From: Argyresthia goedartella | Taxonomy: Eukaryota > Arthropoda > Insecta > Lepidoptera > Argyresthiidae | DNA: 64,000 nucleotides | Assembly: GCA_949825045.1 (NCBI GenBank) | Contig: OX463820.1 | Location: 11,234,501-11,298,500 of the forward strand | Reading direction: 5' to 3' | Shown: positions 1 through 12,097 of the stretch, piece by piece | Layout of the letters: each line of letters opens with the position of its first letter | How positions within the stretch are numbered: the first letter of the stretch is position 1 | Notes under the pieces: model-generated | What the model was told of the DNA's origin: nothing | The model's database searches: none | What the model saw: only the letters and a program-made list of their open reading frames with translations | Position numbers and translations under genes: made by a program

Positions 1-1178
1 ACAAGAATGATTTTAAACTGTTGGGTGCCCCAATGTTTCCAGAGGGAATACCAAGTATACTATCAGCAAAAACTAGTACCCTCTTGGCTTCCAAGGAGTA
101 TTTAAGCAACTCCCAGCCCACGTCACACCAACGATGTTGAGAAGTTGCTTACCAATTCCCAGGCTAACATACTCGTGCTAAAAGACCCGTTGGATACTAT
201 TGTCAATATTGGAATGTCGCCCACTCATTGCTGCCAAGCGGCTTTACCAATAAGGCATGCTGGACTAGGCATTCGTCGGTTGCAGGACACCGAGCTGCCA
301 GTCATCTTGTCTTCGTCGCAAGGGGTGCGGGACCTTGTCCTTGTTTTCATCCACTTCACAGCGGTAGCGATCCGCCTGAACAACACCCACACTTACAGCT
401 TGATTGGCACGAGGTTTAGTGCAGATTTGCACTCAATTAGTTGTCGGACCAGAGTTCGGGGGCGGAGCTGGTTCGTTTCCGCGCAGTACCGCAGCCAGAT
501 TCGGAGCACTGGCTCCACGCTATTCCGTCTCCACAACCTGTGACGGTTATGGACAACGTCTTATTGCGAGTGCCAGTCGCATTGCGCCTCGGTAGCGATA
601 TTTGCCAGCCTCATTGTTACTCCCGGCATTCTTCCATTAACGAAATAGTCAGGTGGGCTCTCGTTACTTCAAATATAGGCCATAGGACCCAGCGGGTCTG
701 TGTCGTTCAGATGGGAAACGGCCAGTTGGCCTGACCTTTATACCCTGGGTGAGATAGCCTGAGAGAGGGCGTTCATATCTCTTGGACGCAACCTGAGTTA
801 ACACATTCGCTCCCTCTCACCTTGCGCCTACAAGTGTTCCCCCCAGGAGCCGCCGCGGAAGAGGTAGCGAATCCAAAGATATTTTGCTGGCCTCATAAAC
901 ATCTTTGGGCCTAGGGGGTGCAGAGCAAGATTTTTATAAGGGAGTTAGAACGCCGTTTGTAGGGCCGGGGCTATGACCGCCGCTCTGGGTCTTATCTCAG
1001 GCAGAGGATCTCCCTCGCGGTACAGCGCGGCGACGCTGCCAGCGTAATGGGGACTTTTCCGTCTGATATGGTCCGGGGCGGCTTATTATACAACTTCAAA
1101 CTAAAAGTTGTTATTGTTTGTTTCTTATTGTTAATTTCGTTACTTAAATTTTCTAATATAACGTTTAATCTAATATAA
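1..1178 (+). mobile_element. L-F: C-terminal part of a non-LTR retrotransposon, degraded
   Basis: A 3' portion of a LINE polyprotein downstream of the reverse transcriptase, read on the plus strand across several frames. Near 20-60 one frame gives LLGAPMFPEGIPS. From 145 another gives QAALPIRHAGLGIRRLQD and ELPVILSSSQGVRDL. At 535-600 it reads DNVLLRVPVALRLGSDIC, and at 620-735 RHSSINEIVRWAL. The final frame (QRGDAASVMGTFP from 1023) stops at 1176-1178. The order and motifs match the C-terminal region of a LINE family common in arthropods and other invertebrates; I do not assign a clade. The 5' part lies outside the window. At least three frameshifts show it is dead. Host function: none. Confidence 0.72.
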
Positions 1179-1199
1179 CCCCCAGGCACTGTGATTGGC

Positions 1200-2640
1200 G
1201 GAATCTGCCAATATCATTTTTTTCGGGACTGTGATAATGACAATTTATGCCAATTCTTTGTTGATGTTGAGGGTCATATTTCACGCTCAATATAGATTCT
1301 GTTGATATATCAATCTCTTTTTTGCTTACATGAAGAGAATGATGAAAAAAGAGGCTGACTAGTCAAAGAATTATTGAAATCACATCCGTATTGAAATTTC
1401 TCTCACATAGGCAGTTAAGGCGTTCGAGGCCGGTCACTCGCCTATTTTTGGACAAGTATTTTGTAATGTAAATGTATGTTAAGTCTAAAACTGTTTTATG
1501 TTGATAATATGAGGCATCAAAGTATCACATAACAATCAGATATTAAGTCAAGGTTTTTTAGATTGTATATTTTATTGTAACTGCATGTAAATTCAAACAT
1601 CCTTCATATTCTGATTAGATATAGAAAATATATCGATTCTGATCAAAATACGAGAAATCTCAATTAAAACCCAACAAAGCCTCCCAAAAACCGCCTGGGA
1701 AATTGGCAGATTCGGGAGGGGAGATCTTCAAAATCGCTTTCTAGTGACGTGTCGATTATTGTTACGGTTTGGTCAAAATAAACTATATTAATGTTCCATA
1801 CAGATTTTATAACTAGGACGTTTTGGAGCAAACATTTAGCTCTGAAGGCATTATGGCCATATTCACTATCTTCCCATGAGTTATCTGCGTTGTACCAAAT
1901 GCTCTGTTCATGATCTGATACCATTCACCCAGCCTTGAATGACAGGTGCAACATAGGCGGGGTTGGACATGACACGCTGATTGACCGAAATCGATACGTA
2001 AAATCAAGGCTTGACCATTTTAGTGAACAGGGTCCAATGGCAATCTCTAGAAATTTTACAAATCTATTCGCATCCCGTTTAGTCCTCCACAAGTCGATGT
2101 TGGGAAGCCAGGCCGTGACTAATATAATCCTCGGGAAATGAACTTTCATAATTATATTGTAAAGAAAGCAGCATTGCGCTAAGTATAGAAGGAAGCTCAT
2201 GTTTAATATCTCTTCTCAATTATCTTTCTAGCTGATTGGTGAAACTAGCGGAACTTTCACGCGTGCTCACGAGCAGGCGCGACGTCTTGGCACGATCCGC
2301 GCTGCATTACATAGATCGTGACGATTGTGTGCTAATAGCAATTTAAGTGTTACTTGTACTTCGTGGAAGTACAAGTAACACTAGTGTCTACAAACTGTAG
2401 TGATTTCTATGCGTCCTTCATTAGTTCCTTCCAGCTTCGTATAGTTCATAAATTATAATCTAACAACACTACTTTCCCCAAACGGGGGCCATAGGCACAG
2501 TTGTGCCCACTTTTAGTCAGTTTTTCGATACTCCGTTTTGTGTGATAGGGGCCTAGCCCGTCGCCGCAGCTATGGAGAAATTAAGGTTTCCTCACGATGT
2601 TTTCCATGACCGTTACAACGTCCTTATAATGTACTTAAGA
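1200..2640. other. AT-rich stretch, no gene recognised
   Basis: Open frames of up to about 90 codons exist on both strands at 1660-2200, but none has a recognisable motif or codon pattern. One compact hairpin lies at 2346-2382 and is listed separately. Probably old repeat sequence. Confidence 0.5.
2346..2382. repeat. Perfect short hairpin, 16-bp arms, 5-nt loop
   Basis: AGTGTTACTTGTACTT (2346-2361), loop CGTGG, then its exact reverse complement (2367-2382). It could be a MITE end or a chance product of repeat decay. No flanking duplication was seen. Confidence 0.75.
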
Positions 2641-2699
2641 TAAATAACTTATCTCATTGGTGCTGTGGCACCGGGATTCGAATCTGCATTTCCTGCGTG

Positions 2700-3870
2700 A
2701 AATAGTTCATTCGCGATAACTTCAATTCAAGCAACACCAATATATCTGTCGTCACATCTCTCCTGACGATGTAAATACCGCTGTGGAGGCGTTGAACGCT
2801 GACTTGGTTAGTATTAGTAGATTGGCGTCGTCGTTTGGGTTGCTGGTTAATCCGAATAAGCCCTAGGCCATGATTATAGGTACCAAACACGTTGCGGCAA
2901 CTGTCTGTCCCTTCTGTAACTTATAACGGCACTATAATCAGTAAAGCGATAAAGCTAAAAACCTGGCTGACGTCTTCGATAACCAATTGTCCCGGGCAAT
3001 GAGGACAGCAGACGAGTTTACGCAACATTTCACTCTCTTAGGAGACTTCAGAACTTTCTTCCTCACCAGAACAAAATTACTCTTACCCTTCTTCTTACCC
3101 TCGTTGATTATGATGATGTTTGCTAGGTCAGCGCAGATGAAAAACAACTGAACAAACTCACTTCAAAATCTCGGGATTCGGGACTGCGCCAGTATTATGA
3201 ATACGTATCTCGCAGCATCGCAGGAAGTTAAAGTGGCTGACGATTCGGCTTCGACGGGACTCTCACATCCTGTGTTTGTTCTATGATATTTTGCGGAACC
3301 CTCGTAGACCGTAACTTCCTGCGTGATCGCTTCGAATTTCTTTCTTCAAGCAGGCCTCGGAGAACTCACATGGCGTCTGTGATCAAAGCCCCACAACACT
3401 CCACTGCAGCCTACGAGCACGGATCCAGAAGTTCCGAGCCATACGACTGTGGAATGAGCTGCCCTGCACTATCAGGGACAGTCCATCACTAAATATATTC
3501 ATAAACTGACAAAGAAGCACTATCTCTCCCTTTCAAGTTAGTTATATTGGTATGTATGAGGCTATTATTTGTTTTATATATATTGATACGTATTTAAGTA
3601 TTTGTGTATGCAGTCTATTTTTTAAATCAGTATGTATTCTTTGTAGTATATGTTACTCGTGGTACGTAGTATAGAGTTTAATTGTACGCGCAGGTCTTCT
3701 CCCGCTCAACCATCACCTTTCCTGCCCATCATGGTTTCCAGGAAAAAATCTATTGGTAGAGATAAGCTCGCCTCTGTACATGTTTTTTTCTATTTTAAGC
3801 TATATCTGTATGTCTGTATTGTGTCGTACTATAAAGATATTACAATTACGAAATCATGAAATATTCCGCG
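2700..3870 (+). mobile_element. L-A copy 1: RT C-terminus to 3'UTR, degraded
   Basis: Plus-strand remnant of a LINE. At 2760-2885 it encodes SPDDVNTAVEALNADL followed by GLLVNPNKP, a stop, then AMIIGTKH: the region just after the reverse-transcriptase YADD box. It continues with YNGTIISKAIK (2920s), SRDSGLRQYYEYVSQHRRK (3160-3220), and a C-terminal tail near 3410-3490 that parallels the RLWNALP-type end of the better copy at 57965-58471. An AT-rich 3' part follows, ending with the phrase GATAAGCTCGCC near 3762, which is shared with the copies at 45195 and 57965. Several stops and frameshifts. The same family is also present at 42530 and 46150. The clade is CR1/Jockey-like by motif order, not proven. 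Confidence 0.72.
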
Positions 3871-3879
3871 CCGTAACAT

Positions 3880-4200
3880 CACTGTCACAAATAGCCATAA
3901 GGATTGCTGATCGAGGAGATGGCACTTAAAGAAGAAGAAGCAGATAGTAATAGGTATTTAATGTCCTAGACGACTGACTGAGATGACGGACGGTACCGAT
4001 AAGTATCGGAACATCTAAATATACATCTATATACGAGGGCGACACTGATATTGTTTAGAACTGGCCACTTGTAAACAATATAATAAAAAAATAAGTTTAA
4101 AAATTTAAAATTGATTTTTTTGCCAATATTATTGAGTACTTATTTTATTAATTTGTCATTTGCTTTACGATTTGGCGGCAAATTGAAACTTGTCTGTGTC
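3880..4200. other. AT-rich spacer upstream of the mariner copy
   Basis: No coding motif. It may hold the 5' untranslated part and left end of the mariner element (CGAGGGCGACACTG near 4034), but no matching inverted copy is visible beyond 5246, so the ends cannot be set. Confidence 0.4.
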
Positions 4201-4208
4201 ACGTCAGC

Positions 4209-5246
4209 ATGAATTTAATGCGAGATTTTTTTTATCACTTTCGACGTCATTTAAGTCAACAAGAAAGTTATTATAGACTTCGATTGGCCTTTCACGATGA
4301 AGCCCCATCTCGTGACACTGTTTACGACTGGTTTAATGAAATTAAACGTGGTCGCACTATTCTCCCCGATGATCTGCGTGAGGGACGGCCTTCTACGGCG
4401 ACGACTGAAGATTGGTGTTGTGCGGCATATGATAGAGACTGACAAAAGAGTGACCTATCAGCAGATTCGGGCAAGTTTAGGCATCGGTATGAGGCAAGTG
4501 CACAAAATCCTCCATGAACATTTAGCGGTCAGGAAACTTTGTGCCCGGTGGATACCTCATGATTTGCCCGAGGCCCAAAAACTCCGTCGTGTTGATTGGT
4601 GCCGTGAAATGGTTCAAAGATTTAACGGAGGTGAGTCAAATGCTGTGTTCGACATACTTACGGGTGACGAAAGCTGGATTTACTGTTATGATCCCGAAAC
4701 CAAAAGTTGCCAGTCTGCTCAGTGGGTGTTTCCTTCCGAGGAGTTGCCGACTAAAGTGAAGAGAGGTCGAAGCGTGTGAAAAAAGATGGTGACCTCGTTC
4801 TTCGGAAGGACCGGTCATTACGCGACAGTTGTTTTAGAGAATCGAAAAACAGTTACTGCAGAGTGGTACACTAACAATTGTTTGCTCCTTGTCGTGAAAA
4901 ATGTTCGGGAGAAACAACCTCGCCGTAGGATCCTCCTTCACGACGACAACGCCTCGTCGCACACCGCCAGGCGAACGATCGACTATTTGGCGACGTCAGA
5001 CGTGCAATTACTAGGTCACCCACCATATAGCCCCGACCTCGCACCTTGCGATTTTTATTTCTTCCCGAAAATAAAAGAAAAACTTCGAGGAAAACGTTTT
5101 ATGGACGCCGAGAAAGTAGTGGCTACGTTTCAAAAGGCCGTCGAAGAGACCCCTAAAGACGAGTGAGCAAAGTGCTTTTCTCGGTGGTTCCATCGGATGT
5201 AGAGATGTATTGACGTGAATTGACACTATTTTAAAAAGATACAATA
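4209..5246 (+). pseudogene. Mariner-family transposase pseudogene (DD34D type)
   Basis: The sequence covers almost the whole length of a mariner transposase, which cuts and re-joins its own transposon in the nucleus. The N-terminal helix-turn-helix region (SYYRLRLAFHDEAPSRDTVY, 4266-4325) leads to GRPSTATTE, then a frameshift near 4405 into VRHMIETDKRVTYQQIRASL. The catalytic block shows TGDESWIYCYDPET, HDDNASSHTA and YSPDLAPCDFYFF, i.e. the three aspartates of the DD34D triad. Inactivating changes: the frameshift near 4405, TGA at 4777-4779 inside RGRSV*KKMVTSFF, TGA at 5164-5166, and two more stops in the C-terminal tail (WFHRM*RCIDVN*HYFKK). No terminal inverted repeats could be paired. 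The CR1-like element begins within about 40 bases downstream and may have removed or displaced the right end. Confidence 0.92.
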
Positions 5247-5525
5247 CAACGAATAACTTGCTAGTGTGCTCAGTTTTTGATTTTCTAAGAATTTACAGTT
5301 TCACCCTCCTTCATTGTGCTGACTGGTAAGTATAAACAGCGATGGTTTCCGTCAAAGGAGTCACGCTCAACCCACATCAGTGAAGGGCGGACTGATGACA
5401 AAGTACCTAGATGAAATGACGGAAAATGGATCATCAATATAATCATAACTGCCATAGAACAACTAGCGAGTAGATTAACGCTTGCGTTCTTGTCTCTCAG
5501 AGACAAATAATTTTTGTGTAACACA

Positions 5526-6643
5526 ATGAAGTGCGCTGGATGTCTTAAGGTGTTTAAAGCGGCAAACTGCATACAGTGCACTGCAATAACATGCGATCGA
5601 TCTTTCTGCTCACTGTGCGTCAACACATCTAACATGACTGCAGATCGAAAAAACTGTGGAAATGCTTTGAATGCTGCACATCGGAGAAGAAGACAGACAA
5701 CACTAGCACGCCACACCGCACGGATCTGGTAGTGCCACAGGACTCCCAACATGCTACAAAAGACTCCCTAACATCTACCCCGGAACGTGACGACTCTGCA
5801 ATAAAAGACCTAACCAATGAAGTTCGCTGTCTAGTACAGGAGATATGCTCACTGAAAGGCAAACTAGAAGATGCCACCAAATCTTTAACAAGATGTCACG
5901 AACGACTGGATGAACTACATGCATCCATGGAAAAAAACGAAGTGCGTCTTAAAATCCTAGAAGCACGTGACTCAGAGATTGCTCTTCTAAAGGCTGAGAT
6001 ATCCGAACTAAAGACGGACGTATCTCTCCACGCTCAACACCAGCTTAGGAACGAGATCGAAGTATGCGGAATTCACGAGCATCCAAACGAAAACCTGCAC
6101 CACACGATCTTGGTAGCGGCCCGTTTAATGGGAGTAGAAATGGAGAACAGAGACATTGATTGGGCTATGCGTGTCGGGCCAAAACGTAAAGCCCCGGCAA
6201 GTTCAAACAAGGAGAGTTCCAACCCAGTATCGACTGACTACGACAAAATGAAGGACCCCCCTGCTACCGCGAAACCTGCCGACAAACCCGCACTGCCCCG
6301 CCCGGTTGTTGTACGACTGCTACGAAAGTCAACCTGCGATCAATTCCTCTCCGCCGCTAAGACCAGACGCAACATAACTAGCGCGGACCTTGAGATAGTG
6401 GGACAACCACTGAAAATCTTTTATAACGAACGCTTGACCAAAACAAACAGACAGTTATTTCGGAAGGCTAGGGATGCAACCAAATTACACAACTTCTTCT
6501 ACTGCTGGTGTACCCAAGGCTCAATTTATATCCGCAAGCAAGACGGAAAACCCGCGATCCGCATACTGTCGCAACAACAACTCGATAGCATCACTGGATC
6601 GCTCCCCACCGCCGCCGCCGACACTACAACTGCACATGCATGA
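5526..6643 (+). pseudogene. L-B ORF1: PHD-finger/coiled-coil RNA-binding protein, one frameshift
   Basis: ORF1 proteins of CR1 elements bind their RNA and form the ribonucleoprotein particle. ATG at 5526 opens KCAGCLKVF, followed by CIQC, CDRSFCSLC; the last metal pair WKCFEC lies in the next frame, so the finger is Cys-rich and PHD-like. A run of six A at 5648-5653 is one base short of what the family frame needs. Downstream the frame stays open to TGA at 6641-6643. The region 5800-6040 is rich in charged heptads (DLTNEVRCLVQEICSLKGKL, then EISELKTD) and predicts a coiled coil. The C-terminal third is basic and carries the conserved block VVVRLLRKST and KIFYNERLTKTNRQLFRKA, typical of ORF1 RRM/CTD-like regions in this superfamily. 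Apart from the A-run there is no stop. Confidence 0.82.
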
Positions 6644-6867
6644 ACCTGTTCCAGTGCACACCCTTCAACAATTGAGTGACTCCATTTATATAGTACTAAA
6701 TAATTATCTATTTTCATTAATGATTCAAACATATAGCTTACAAAAACCTATAACAACAGCTAATCACTGTTCGACATATTATTCCAACAGTGTAAATCAT
6801 AAGACTCTCACATTAAACATGGTAGTAACAAACCCACTCCGCCACTCAATTTTTACCATATCTGACT

Positions 6868-9802
6868 ATGGATAATGTCGAACTAGCAAATGATCTGGAT
6901 AATACTCTTGTAATCAAGTGCCATTCATTAAATCTGCCTGAAGAATGTGAGAGCTTCTTTCACGATAACTCAAAACTGAAAATATTGACTTATAATATAC
7001 GCAGTATATATTTGCATTTCGACGAATTTCAAGTTTTACTTAGGAGACTTAACATTGAGTTTGATATCATTATACTCACTGAGTGTTGGCTTCGCGAGAA
7101 CACACTGGTGGGAACGTTAGATGGATACACAGTTTACAAATCTGCTAGATTCATTAACAAGTCTGGGGGTGTTGTTGTATATGTAAGGAATGTCCTTAGC
7201 GCATCTATGTCCGAACCTGAATTCATTGGCGCAAATTGCATTGTACTGGAACTGCCTGGGAACGCAACTGTCGTTGCAATCTACCGATTATTTTCTCTTA
7301 TTTTTCTTGACACTCTGCACGATCTTCTTGTTAACATTAATAAGGTAAAACATCCGGTAATTCTGGCAGGTGATGTCAATATAGATTTGTTTTCTGACGA
7401 TGTAAGATATAAGCGATCGGAGTACCTTTGTGTGATGGCTGAGAGTGAATTGCTACCAGCTATAACAGAGCCAACTCGGTTAACTGCTTGTTTTGACCAT
7501 ATATTTTTATCATCATTTCTTAAGGCACAGGCGATCGTTTGCAAAACAGATATAACCGATCACGACTTAGCAATGATAGAAATTGAGGCTGCTGTCAAAT
7601 CTGACCCAGTACCCAGAACACGGTTGAAGGTAGACTATGAAGCAATCGAAATCGAAATAAAAAACATCGACTGGTCTGCGGTGATGACTGAAACATCGGT
7701 CGAGGTGGCCACCAAATCTTTTTCTAAAATCATCTCTGATATTGTTACGAAAAACACAAAACATGGTAAAATAAGTAGATCCAAGTTTAATCTAAAACCA
7801 TGGATAACACCAGGTTTAATGAAATGCATGAAAAATCGCGATGCATTGCATTACAAATTGCGAAAAAACCCCAACAACGATGTTTTGAAGGTGACTTATT
7901 CTCGTTATAGAAAATACTGCAATAATCTTTTATACAATCTAAAACGTGAATACGAGTCGAAAGCACTGGAAGAAAACAAAAATGACCCCAAGAAGCTCTG
8001 GAGTTGTATCAAAGACATATGTCACTCAAAAACTAAAAAACCCTATAGCCACTGAACTTTTGAATATCTCCAATGATCCTATTTCCTCTCTGAGCAAATG
8101 TAATAAGTACTTTAGTAACGTAGGTAAACACTTAGCCACAAATATTTTAAACGATACCAATGAATCCGAAGAAAGTCTTGCATCAAAAACGTCAAATCAG
8201 CAAACAAATGGTCACTCCATCTTTTTACAACCGACTGATAGTGTAGAACTCACATGCATGATTCAACATCTCTCCTCTAGTAGTGCACCAGGAATAGATG
8301 GTACTAGCAATAGCATCGTCAAGAGACTAAAATACTTTGTGATAAAACCTCTGACCCATATAATTAATCTTAGTATGTCAACGGGTGAATTCCCAGAGGT
8401 CTGGAAAACAGCTTTGGTTTGCCCAATCCATAAAGCAGGGCCAAAAGATGAACCCTCTAATTACCGTCCGATCTCGTTACTTCCTACTTTCTCCAAATTA
8501 CTGGAAAAGGTAGTTAACAAACGGCTAATTAGTTTTTTGGAACAAAACAGGTTGCTCTACCACCGTCAATTCGGTTTTAGGAAGGGTATCTCGACTGAGG
8601 ACGCAGTAAGTTCACTAGTGAGACGTGTATGTACCTTGCTAGATGAAGGTAGACCCTGCATTGGTGTCTTCCTTGATCTGGCAAAGGCGTTTGATACGGT
8701 CTCTACACCCATACTGCTAAACAAACTACATAACATGGGGATTCGAGGTACTGTTCTTGCTTGGTTTAAAAGCTACCTCACAAATAGACTCCAATGTCTA
8801 AAAGTGGGCACACATATTAGCCCACTTGAACCCGTTAGCTTTGGTGTTCCACAGGGCAGTATCTTAGGCCCCACTCTTTTCTTAATGTACATTAATGACA
8901 TATATAGTATAAATCTACCCAAAGCTGACCTATTTTGCTATGCTGATGACACCGCCATAATTTTTAACGATACCTCCTGGAATAATGTCTTTGCTAGTGC
9001 TGAAAACGGTATGTCCAATGTAGCAACATGGTTACGAAAAAACTTGCTTACTCTGAACACTGCAAAAACTAAGTACCTGTGCTTTTATAAGACCGAGGCC
9101 TCCGGGCCAGCAGCGTTGCCCAACATTAAAGTTCACAAATGCGGAAATATCTCTACCCAATGTCAATGTCCTGAGATACAAAATACTACATCGATTAAAT
9201 ACCTAGGCATAGTACTTGACAAAAATCTGAACTTTAGAGACCATATAAAATCATTGACAGCCAGAATCCGTAAAATTATTTACATCATGAAACAATTGCG
9301 AAACTGTGCCGACTATGGACTCCTAAAGGGAGTGTATACGGCTATATGTGAGTCGATTCTTACCTACTGTATTTCGGTATGGGGTGGATGTAGTAAGACA
9401 ATCTTAATAGACGCAGAGCGAGCTCAACGTTCGGTATTGAAAGTTATGTATAGGACACCAAAAAACTACCCCACTGATCTAATACATGGTGAAAATGATA
9501 TACTTAGTATCCGTAGGCTGTTTATTCTGAGGTCTGTTATTTTAGTTCATAAGAATATAACCAACTCTCCTGTATACAAAAAACTTCTAATGAAACGGAC
9601 CTACAAGGTTCCTATTAACGCTGTCCACACTACCTTTGCGCAAAGATTCCCTGATTTTCTTCATCCTTACATGTACAACAAGGCCAACAGTTTTTGTAAC
9701 TTTAGAAATTGTAGTAGTTTTGAAGTCAAACGTAAGTGTCAAAAATGGCTTCTATCCCTCACATACGATACCACTGAAATGGTCTTAGGAGTCCTTCAAT
9801 AG
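6868..9802 (+). pseudogene. L-B ORF2: endonuclease + reverse transcriptase, one frameshift
   Basis: ORF2 nicks target DNA and copies the element RNA by target-primed reverse transcription. It starts with ATG 6868. The APE-type endonuclease occupies residues about 38-240: N43 in YNIRS, E72 in TECW, GGVVVYV (100-106), the AGDVNID box (168-173), DHIFLS (210-215) and TDHDLAM (229-235). The segment AIYRLFSLIF departs from the family's usual AIYRSP-like wording. At 8035-8040 a run of six A is one base too long; the frame then shifts and remains open to TAG at 9800-9802. The reverse transcriptase shows APGIDG, NYRPISLLP, GVFLDLAKAFDTV, GVPQGSILGPTLF and CYADDTAI, with all catalytic aspartates present, followed by the thumb and C-terminal domain (IKYLGIVLDKNLNFRDH). 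No RNase H domain, as expected for CR1. Confidence 0.9.
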
Positions 9803-10155
9803 GAATTTTCGTCATTATGCAAATACTGTCGATATGTCCCACATGATTATATGCTGTAGTACTCTTAAGTTTTAAAATAATGTACTGTCTTTGTTTTGTT
9901 AGTCTGTGTTTTATCTTTTTGTTTATATTTTCGGTTATAATACCCACTCTTTCCTGTTGTTTTTGTGTCCTTAATAATTAAATTGTACCCACGCTGAACT
10001 CCCATCTCCTATCTGTGAATCATAATTATGGTACCCACGATACAGGCTCAGCCTAGTGTGGGGCTACAGTTAATCATACTTGTAGCGTTTAAGGTTTTTA
10101 TTTCTTTATTAATGATCTTTTGGAAACCTGCTTATTTTTATTTTTTAAATAAATA

Positions 10156-10177
10156 TCCCTATTCTATTCTATTCTAA
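10156..10177 (+). repeat. 3'-terminal ATTCT tandem tail of L-B
   Basis: Three ATTCT units at 10161-10175, directly after AATAAATATCCCT. Short tandem 3' ends are typical of CR1-group elements and mark the end of the element. Confidence 0.7.
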
Positions 10178-10281
10178 TAATGAAAAAAAAGTCAACAAAT
10201 TGTAAATTTAAAAAAAAAAAAATAAAAAAAAAAACCATACGATGAAGTCATTGTATAGTGGCTAAGAATATAACAAATTGA

Positions 10282-10425
10282 ACCGAGCCGAATGGTTATA
10301 CGCATGGCTGGGCAGTATACCAATAAGGGTCCGGATTCAAAGAACTAAACCTAAAAGAAGCCTGAAAGCGCTGAATTGATGAAGACTGAAATGACAACGC
10401 CATTATCATTATCATTATCGTAATT
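10282..10425 (+). mobile_element. Possible tRNA-derived SINE
   Basis: The stretch GAGCCGAATGGTTATACGC (10283-10301) resembles a tRNA D-arm with the A box, and GGGTCCGGATTCAA about 30 bases on resembles a degenerate B box. A unique body and an ATTATC-type tail (10404-10420) follow. That layout fits a tRNA-SINE; the B box has three mismatches to consensus, so this is tentative. Confidence 0.4.
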
Positions 10426-10429
10426 AACA

Positions 10430-11100
10430 AAATAATATCACTTGTGATAATTAAGATCAGCAAATGTAAACCAACAACTTAGAATCAAGTTAATTACTTA
10501 AAACAGGTTGCATTCTCCCAACCTATAATTACCTTTATTACAATTTAACAACCTCACTTTTAATAAACACCGTGAAGTAGCGAACGGTAGGAGCCTTTGT
10601 ACCGCAACTTCAATAGGTAACAAAAGAAATTATTCACTGTAAAGTCATTATGAAATTATTGCCTTACCGCCTTTACGAACTAATTCGATTTAATGAGCTG
10701 GTACTGTCGACAAAAAAGACAAAGGTGTTATGAATAAAGTACTTAACTAGCACAAAAAGGTTACAAAAAGACAAAAAGTTCTATTGAATTACCGTGCGCT
10801 TGTCTCGCTTCTTCCTGACGCTACTTTTGATGCTATCTTGTTCTCAGAAGGCTCACTTTCGTCTGTCCTTGTTCCTCTGTGTGAATGCGATGTTGCTTCG
10901 TCCCATTCTGACATCAATCGATACCCGGCCTAAGCACCCACGCTAACCAGTTGTGTGATCTGAGGACTTGACTGACCGTAAAAGTTGCTGATGAATAAAA
11001 TCAACATATTCATTTCAGACGGTGTTTTAATATTTAGCATAAGTTGTTAAAGGTAAGATAAGGTATAGGTAAGAAGCACAAAACGATAGCTTACCACCAA
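10430..11100. other. AT-rich, nothing recognised
   Basis: No coding potential and no clear repeat end. Ends at the perfect hairpin at 11101. Confidence 0.5.
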
Positions 11101-11173
11101 TCACCAATATGATATAATGACTTTTACCTAATCAACAACTGATTAGGTAAAAGTCATTATATCATATTGGTGA
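11101..11173. repeat. Perfect hairpin, 34-bp arms with 5-nt loop
   Basis: Left arm 11101-11134 starting TCACCAATATGATATAATGA, loop ACAAC, right arm 11140-11173 which is the exact reverse complement. No mismatch in 34 pairs. AT-rich palindromes of this quality decay or are deleted quickly, so the structure is probably young. It could be a very short fold-back element, a local inverted duplication, or a small-RNA precursor. No target duplication is evident. Confidence 0.95.
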
Positions 11174-12095
11174 TCCTAATTAATCTACGAGGGATCGTAG
11201 GTATATTAACACAAAAGTTTAACCAAACCTACTAACCCGATTAGAAAGTGTGTTTGTATGTTCGTGAAACATATCTTTCCTAACTATATAATCTAAACAA
11301 CCCTATTTCAAAATTTGTTCAAATATGTTACCTACAATTAGCTGTCTAAAGGCCAAACCAAAAACTGGAGAAATATGTAGTCCAACAGATTACCCTCAAT
11401 CCTCTGAAATATTAAACCAACTGGCTCCGTCCCATCCCAACTCATTGTTAGGCAAACAAAGCGAAGAAAAAGTATCGTTAAAAACTCTTCGTCCCGAAAA
11501 ATAGAAATCAAGTCTAGCACATATCTCTAGCCAACCCCCGATTCAGTAACTCTAATCGAGCGAAACCTGTGGGAATGTGTCAGTTTTCCCACAAACTAAA
11601 AGTCAATTTGACACTAACTGCGTTGGATTTGACCTGGATTTGAGTTAACTAATAAGGGGGCAGCTTTGTCATTTCATACCTATAAAATATCTACGGAATA
11701 TCACAGTCATCACGTCAAAAAACACTAGCTGCTGAAGATCTGAAGATCCAATGCACATATTTTGCTGACTACGAGCCGCTGAAAAATAAGTATTATTTGG
11801 CTAACAAACATATTCTTTTGAAACCCGCTTGAATAACAGCCAGACTTTCTCTACAGAAAAACTTCAAAAATTTCTTTTAACAAAGTTTGGGAAAGCATTA
11901 AAAGAAGTTTTCAAATACGACACAATTTGTTTGTAAGTATATGCCAACGGCAAAGTATAAAATTCGTCATTGCATACAATGCTTAGGCGGATTTATAGAA
12001 TGCCTAAAACTGACAGTCAATCGTGTATTTCACAATTTACCTAGGAGTTGTAATACAATGCCTTACCATAATAGGCAACCCAAGCAGCATATAAG
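11174..12095. other. Low-complexity AT-rich stretch, no gene recognised
   Basis: Scattered frames of at most about 65 codons with no motif. Nothing can be named. Confidence 0.5.
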
Positions 12096-12097
12096 TG

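Larger units (their letters stand above)
5284..10177 (+). mobile_element. L-B: nearly complete CR1-like non-LTR retrotransposon
   Basis: A full-length or near full-length element in plus orientation. It has a 5'UTR (about 5284-5525), ORF1 with a PHD-like zinc finger and coiled coil (5526-6643), a 224-base spacer, ORF2 with endonuclease and reverse transcriptase (6868-9802) and a 375-base 3'UTR ending in three ATTCT units. The PHD finger in ORF1 and a short tandem 3' tail instead of poly(A) are known features of the CR1 superfamily, including the arthropod Daphne-like lineages. The exact 5' edge is inferred from the end of the mariner sequence. Only two one-base indels break the reading frames; see the ORF entries. 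No target duplication was identified. Confidence 0.85.

Noticed and set aside
2660..2680. B-box-like GGGATTCGAATCTG
   Set aside because: The word is palindromic and sits at the upstream edge of the L-A remnant; no A box is found at the right spacing.
4030..4060. Left terminal repeat of the mariner copy (CGAGGGCGACACTG)
   Set aside because: No complementary right end could be found after 5246 or after the CR1-like element, so it was not annotated as an ITR.
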